From Deltaproteobacteria bacterium (lineage in GTDB: Bacteria; Desulfobacterota; Syntrophorhabdia; Syntrophorhabdales; JANXAF01), in NCBI GenBank assembly GCA_026417175.1, contig JAOADT010000001.1:1-38917 (forward strand): a DNA stretch of 38,917 nucleotides. The letters are read 5' to 3'. The notes under the pieces were generated by a model that saw only the letters and a program-made list of their open reading frames with translations, was not told where the DNA came from and searched no databases. This document shows, one piece after another, positions 35,187 through 38,917 of this stretch (its first letter is position 1; each line of letters starts with the position of its first letter). The translations under genes were made by a program, and so were the position numbers.

Positions 35187-36161
35187 CTATCCAGAATTAG
35201 GGTAAATAAGCACCTTCATACCTTTTCTTTCTTCTACAACTTGGATTGCTTTCTCTATCTCGTCTAAAGAAAATCTGTGAGTTATTAAATCTTCCACTAT
35301 AACAGCTTTATCCTCAATCAATTGGAGGGCTCTTACCGCATGTCTCAAACAAGAACCATAACTACCAACAACACTCTGCTCTTTATAGTGGATTGTATTA
35401 AAGTCAATTTCGATATACTTTTGGTCATTTAGAAGACCGGAAAAAATGACTAATCTACCTCGTGCGGTAAGACAGTTTAGGGCCTCTCTATAAGCAGAAG
35501 GTGAGCCTACAGCTACAAAACAGACATCGAATGTTAGCCCAGCGGGATTGTCTATCCCATTTGCAAAAGCCATTCTTGGTGCGTATGGTTCGATTATAGT
35601 CGGATACGCGCCGAGTGCTAACGCTACTCTTTTGAGAAGATTCCCTACTGGACCCGCTCCCCAGATACCCACTGATTCACCACTTTTTAAACCTGAAAGC
35701 TCTATAGCATTTAAGCAACATGAGAGTGGCTCGGCAAACACAGCTTCCTCAAAAGAGATGGTATCTGGAATCTTTATTACAGAAGCCTGAGGAGATAACA
35801 CATACTCGGCAAAACCACCAGGTCTGTGAAAGCCCATAATTTGCATTCTTTCACATAAATTCTCGGCCCCTTTGATACAATTTTTGCATACCCTACAGGA
35901 AGTTCCAGGATAGATGTATACCCGATCTCCCAATTCTATCTCCTCAACATCACTACCCTTTTCTACAACCTTTCCAACTACTTCTTCACCCGGTATACAT
36001 GGTAGTACCAAATCCCTATGCCCATACTTTAACACTTTTAAATCCGTGCTACAGAACCCTGCAATTTTTACTTCAATTACCACCTCATCAGGTCCGGGAC
36101 GAGGCTGAGGTGCATTATCAAGCTTGTATAAACCAACTTTTTTTAGAATTAAAGCCTTCAT
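35187..36161 (-). CDS. medium-chain zinc-dependent dehydrogenase
   Basis: This 324-residue protein is an MDR-superfamily alcohol/polyol dehydrogenase. The structural zinc set is complete (Cys89, Cys92, Cys95, Cys103). The catalytic zinc ligand Cys37 is present, but the usual GHE motif reads GEE (58-60), so Glu59 replaces the His ligand. The NAD-binding GAGPVG motif is at 168-173. A GGAGG ribosome binding site precedes the ATG. It is the first gene after the cobalamin riboswitch and is followed after 12 bases by the TrpD-like gene. Threonine or polyol dehydrogenases are the nearest general type; the substrate is unknown. Confidence 0.85.
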   Translation of the reverse strand: MKALILKKVGLYKLDNAPQPRPGPDEVVIEVKIAGFCSTDLKVLKYGHRDLVLPCIPGEEVVGKVVEKGSDVEEIELGDRVYIYPGTSCRVCKNCIKGAENLCERMQIMGFHRPGGFAEYVLSPQASVIKIPDTISFEEAVFAEPLSCCLNAIELSGLKSGESVGIWGAGPVGNLLKRVALALGAYPTIIEPYAPRMAFANGIDNPAGLTFDVCFVAVGSPSAYREALNCLTARGRLVIFSGLLNDQKYIEIDFNTIHYKEQSVVGSYGSCLRHAVRALQLIEDKAVIVEDLITHRFSLDEIEKAIQVVEERKGMKVLIYPNSG

Positions 36162-36175
36162 GTTCTAACCTCCAA

Positions 36176-36217
36176 AAGAAAAAAGGGTTCCGACGGTAAG
36201 ATCCGTCGGAACCCTTT
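36176..36217 (-). terminator. riboswitch expression-platform terminator
   Basis: A 15-bp perfect stem (36182-36196 with 36203-36217) and 6-base loop are followed on the minus strand by TTTTTTCTTTT. It lies between the cobalamin aptamer and the dehydrogenase start, as expected for transcriptional control by B12. Confidence 0.92.
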
Positions 36218-36224
36218 ACCATCA

Positions 36225-36415
36225 GGTTACCGACATACTGGCTCGGAGGTCTTCTGGCTTCTCCCATAGGCACCCAACCTTCCCACCCGCCTAAAGACGG
36301 GCAGTGGCATTCTTTTTGGTACCTACTTGCCTTCAATAACCATGAAGGCAGGAGTCACAGCGGCGGGTCCGCCACGGATTTTCACCGTGTTCCGAGATCC
36401 GAACCAGCTGACAGA
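36225..36415 (-). promoter_or_regulatory. cobalamin (adenosylcobalamin-type) riboswitch
   Basis: On the minus strand the aptamer has the conserved core ACGGTGAAAATCCGTGGCGG followed by CCCGCCGCTGTGA, then AATGCCACTG, the GGGAAGG-TTGGGTG segment and the B12-box-like GAGAAGCCAGAAGACCTCC. The order and spacing match the class found before B12 synthesis and uptake genes. High cobalamin would favour the terminator just downstream and switch off the dehydrogenase and TrpD-like genes. Confidence 0.93.
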
Positions 36416-36468
36416 AAATTTATAGCTTAAAAGAAAAATGAATGTCAACCTATACAGTAAGTGGGGCT

Positions 36469-37356
36469 TCAAAGGCTAATACTCTTCAAAAATTCCATAG
36501 GGTTCTTTGTAACAGATGCTATAACGTCATCCTCTGGAAAACCTTTCTCAAAAAGTCTCTGTAAACAAAAAGCCAGAGGATAACACCCTCCCTTTAACTT
36601 ACTCCCTTTCTTTCTTTTTTGATCAATACATAAAGTCCCACTATAGGAGTCAGAAACAAGAACTATGCGATTTTTCTTTTTAAGGGTGAATATAAGTCTT
36701 AAAGTGTTCAGATCTACATGTTCAAGGTCACCAATTGCCTCCACGTATATATCCTCATTCAAAAGCCCAAACCCCGCAATTCCCACTTCCCTGTGATGGA
36801 TACCTCTCATGGCATTAAAAATATGCGTTATATACTTTGCTCCATTTTTGTATCCTTCTTCTGCCTCGGTATAGGTAGCATCTGAATGCCCCATACCTAC
36901 AATAATCCCCTTTTTGACTATTGTTCGAATTAGTGCCGCTGCACCGTTAAGTTCAGGTGACAAAGTTATCATCTTGACTATATCGTTGAAGCCATCGATG
37001 AGTTCTTCTAATTTCTTTTCATTCGGACTCAGAAAAAATCTCTTATCAAGTGCTCCAGCCTTCTTTTTGTTCAAAAAAGGGCCTTCCAGATGGACACCTA
37101 GAATTCTTGCCGTATCTAAAGAACCTGATACTTTAGACTGGATCTCCATAGCTTTCTTACAAGCATGCAAGATGGTCCTCATTTTTTCAATTGGGCCTGG
37201 GTAGATGGATAGAATTATATTTCTTGTACCTAAAGAAAAATGGACCTTTGCGATCTCAAGTAATTCTTCTGGAGACGATGTTTCTGTACTTAAACCTTTG
37301 ATACCGTGGGTATGAATATCTGTGATAACTAGGTCTTTAAACCTCTCCGCATCCAA
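36469..37356 (-). CDS. NagA-like amidohydrolase
   Basis: This 295-residue protein resembles N-acetylglucosamine-6-phosphate deacetylase. It has the TIM-barrel motifs ITDIHTHG (11-18), GVHLEGPFL with the metal-binding Glu, MITLSPE, GHSDAT, THIFNAM and a catalytic Asp in LVSDSYSG. It is about 80 residues shorter than usual and begins directly at the barrel, so the small beta-sandwich domain is missing. The only in-frame start is TTG at 37356, 9 bases after the MvhD gene, without a clear ribosome binding site. It is probably translated from the hdr transcript. The sugar substrate is not certain, as no other amino-sugar genes are nearby. Confidence 0.78.
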   Translation of the reverse strand: MDAERFKDLVITDIHTHGIKGLSTETSSPEELLEIAKVHFSLGTRNIILSIYPGPIEKMRTILHACKKAMEIQSKVSGSLDTARILGVHLEGPFLNKKKAGALDKRFFLSPNEKKLEELIDGFNDIVKMITLSPELNGAAALIRTIVKKGIIVGMGHSDATYTEAEEGYKNGAKYITHIFNAMRGIHHREVGIAGFGLLNEDIYVEAIGDLEHVDLNTLRLIFTLKKKNRIVLVSDSYSGTLCIDQKRKKGSKLKGGCYPLAFCLQRLFEKGFPEDDVIASVTKNPMEFLKSISL

Positions 37357-37365
37357 AGATTTTTT

Positions 37366-38214
37366 TTACGCCACTTCCTTTTCTTTCTCCCGTTTTATCA
37401 ATCTTTTTTCTTCAGGTGGTGGAGGAGGCACATTAACACCGATAAGCTTTGTGACCGCCCTGAATTTTGGCGGACATACATCTAAACACGTCCCACATTT
37501 TATGCACTTATCCTGATCTATCACGTGAACCATACCCCTTTTGCTATCTATGGCATCTACGGGGCATCGTCTAGCACACGTCATGCATGCTTGACATTTC
37601 TCTGGCTCTATGTAATAGGAGGGGATTTCCTTGAAAAGGTTCTCTATCTCTTCGGCTGTAAAAAATTCGTTCCAACTCTCTGGAGAATTTTTATCAAGTT
37701 TTGTTTTGAGCTTTTCTCTCTTTACAATTTTTATGTACGGCACAAGACGTAATATCTCTTTGATTCTTCTTACTAATTCTTCTTCCGACATCCCTTCTCC
37801 AACTCCAACTGGACCGAGCTCTTTTATCTTTTTAACCATCTCATTTACGGTCTCTGCAAAATACTGTCCCATACTCGCATTCATAAACTCGATCCTCAAC
37901 CTTTCCGGATAAAGACCTATATGTTCCATTATCCTTTTTGCGAGTAACGTCATAGTTAACGCATGGTAATTTCCATGAGTAGTATAGTTACACTCGTCAA
38001 GCCTACATCCGCCTATATAAACACCATCCATCTTATTAAGGAATGCCCTGAACACAAAAGCAAGATCAACTCTTCCACTACACATTACCCTAATTATTCT
38101 TATTTCTGGTGTGTATTGCAGCCTGGAAACTCCAGCCATATCCGCAGCACCGTATCCTCACCAGTGACAGAGAAAACCTATTATCTTTGGTTTAAACTTC
38201 ATAGGCTTCACCAT
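37366..38214 (-). CDS. mvhD: selenocysteine-containing MvhD-ferredoxin fusion (hydrogenase iron-sulfur subunit)
   Basis: MvhD passes electrons to heterodisulfide reductase HdrA in flavin-based electron bifurcation. Conventional calling would start at 38139, but reading upstream through an in-frame TGA (38158-38160) gives IIGFLCHWUGYGAADMAG, the MvhD N-terminus with Cys16 and Sec19. The start at 38214 has AAGGAGGTGA at a good distance. The protein (282 residues) has the MvhD domain with CSGRVD and GCRLDEC (about 20-140) and a C-terminal pair of 4Fe-4S motifs (CQACMTCARRCP and CIKCGTCLDVCP, about 205-250). It lies 27 bases after hdrA. Confidence 0.93.
38123..38135 (-). promoter_or_regulatory. 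possible SECIS hairpin
   Basis: CTGGA and TCCAG form a 5-bp stem with a GTT loop, 22 bases downstream of the UGA codon and inside the coding sequence. Bacterial SECIS elements lie in this window and expose a G and U in the loop. A lower stem is not clear. Confidence 0.5.
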
Positions 38215-38241
38215 CCGCTTTCACCTCCTTCCCATTCTGTT

Positions 38242-38917
38242 TTACGAAGCAACTTTTTTTACTTCTTCTAAAATCTCTTTTTCCGGATTTGCCGCATCTA
38301 TCTGTGCGAAAAGTTGCTCATCTCTGTAATGTTGTAGCTGAATCGCTCCTGTTGGACATTTGGAATTACAAAGTCCACATCCCTTACATAGAACGGGATT
38401 CATTCTTGCTTTTTTACCTTGTTTAGTTTCGTAAATTTCTATTGCTCCGTAGGTGCATATTTCACTACATGCCCCACATCCCATACATCTTTTCTCATCG
38501 ACTATACATACTGAACCAGATGCTATCACGGTATCATGAGAAATTAAAGTGATCACCCTTCCTGCCGCTCCTAAGGCTTGGCTTATAGCTTCATCTATGT
38601 GCTTTGGATAATGAGCGATTCCGCAAAGGTAAACCCCATCAGTGCTGAAATCAACTGGTCTGAGCTTCACATGTGCTTCTTTAAAGAAATCATCAGGTCC
38701 TAACTGGGCATTATACAGCAAAGATATCTCTTTGTTGCTCTCCGGTGCGATTACAGCAACAGCAAGTGAAACAAGATCCGCGTCAATTTCCAAGGTCTTC
38801 TCAAGAATGGGATCGAATACGGTAACCCTGATCAGTTCTTTTCCGCTTTCTTTGACAAGTTTCACGGAAGGCTTTTTTTGTGGTTCGTACCTTATAAACC
38901 TTACACCCTTTTTAGAT
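38242..38917 (-). CDS. hdrA: heterodisulfide reductase subunit A-like protein, 3' part
   Basis: The frame is open from the window edge to the stop at 38242, so the N-terminal part lies outside. The visible part has the end of the FAD domain (VYLCGIAHYPKHIDEAISQA), which is an HdrA hallmark, and two 4Fe-4S motifs (CMGCGACSEICTYGA and CKGCGLCNSKCPTGA). HdrA bifurcates electrons between ferredoxin and a disulfide or other acceptor. It is followed by mvhD, so an Hdr-Mvh-type electron transfer complex is encoded. A GTG at 38865 is internal, since in-frame residues of the family continue upstream. Confidence 0.92.
   Translation of the reverse strand, partial: SKKGVRFIRYEPQKKPSVKLVKESGKELIRVTVFDPILEKTLEIDADLVSLAVAVIAPESNKEISLLYNAQLGPDDFFKEAHVKLRPVDFSTDGVYLCGIAHYPKHIDEAISQALGAAGRVITLISHDTVIASGSVCIVDEKRCMGCGACSEICTYGAIEIYETKQGKKARMNPVLCKGCGLCNSKCPTGAIQLQHYRDEQLFAQIDAANPEKEILEEVKKVAS

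Noticed and set aside
38140-38214. Sequencing error or true stop at the mvhD TGA
   Set aside because: The frame is otherwise perfect on both sides, the context CHWU is the known Sec position of MvhD proteins, and a good start lies upstream.
1-38917. Mobile elements, CRISPR arrays, tRNA or rRNA genes
   Set aside because: No transposase or integrase-like frame, no regularly spaced repeat array and no tRNA or rRNA signature was seen on either strand by eye.

Overview
The window reads as a chromosomal segment of an anaerobic, Gram-negative bacterium with a moderately AT-rich genome, most likely a Desulfobacterota (former Deltaproteobacteria) member or close relative. The reasons are a phosphate-type porin plus periplasmic binding proteins (so an outer membrane), an HdrA/MvhD electron-transfer pair with an in-frame UGA read as selenocysteine, an F-type ATP synthase with F0 genes separated from F1 genes, several TRAP organic-acid transporters, and an anaerobe-style thiamine set (Thi4, ThiD-ThiN fusion, short ThiC). 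The taxonomic call is inference from gene content only.

Layout. 0.1-1.8 kb (+): a small F0 operon (AtpZ-like, AtpI, AtpB, AtpE). 1.8-7.65 kb (-): a tightly coupled operon thi4 - thiD/thiN - thiC - xseA - AmpG-like MFS. 7.8-22.7 kb: what looks like an organic-acid catabolic island. It has a central minus-strand operon tetR - mutase large 2 - mutase small 2 - acyl-CoA ligase - mutase large 1 - mutase small 1 - MmgE/PrpD. It is flanked by two TRAP transporters, one on the minus strand (7.8-11.3 kb, including a decayed extra dctP) and one divergent on the plus strand (19.7-22.7 kb). 23.0-25.1 kb: an unrecognised protein, a 0.7-kb non-coding stretch and a HAD phosphatase. 25.3-33.7 kb: a phosphate-starvation locus (pstS, pstCAB, a PhoR-like kinase, a PhoB-like regulator, and a divergent OprO/OprP-like porin). 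34.1-37.4 kb (-): a NagA-like amidohydrolase, then a cobalamin riboswitch with its terminator, then a medium-chain dehydrogenase and a TrpD-like phosphoribosyltransferase homologue. 37.4-38.9 kb (-): the Sec-containing MvhD-ferredoxin and the 3' part of hdrA, which runs off the window.

How it fits together. The island suggests uptake of a carboxylic acid by TRAP systems, activation to a CoA thioester, and carbon-skeleton rearrangement by two paralogous B12-dependent mutases, under a TetR regulator with a clear dyad operator next to its promoter. Both mutase large subunits lack the substrate-contact residues of every mutase class I can compare from memory, and both have Asn in place of the normally invariant catalytic-site His. 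The substrate is therefore probably not methylmalonyl-, isobutyryl- or ethylmalonyl-CoA. This is the best candidate here for an undescribed pathway. A second candidate is the B12-riboswitch-controlled dehydrogenase plus TrpD-like pair, which is not a known B12 biosynthesis or transport set.

The Pho locus carries 11-bp-periodic TTAA repeats in front of pstS (with a TATAAT box) and in front of the porin. These fit PhoB boxes of a divergent consensus. No rRNA, tRNA, insertion sequence or CRISPR array was seen.
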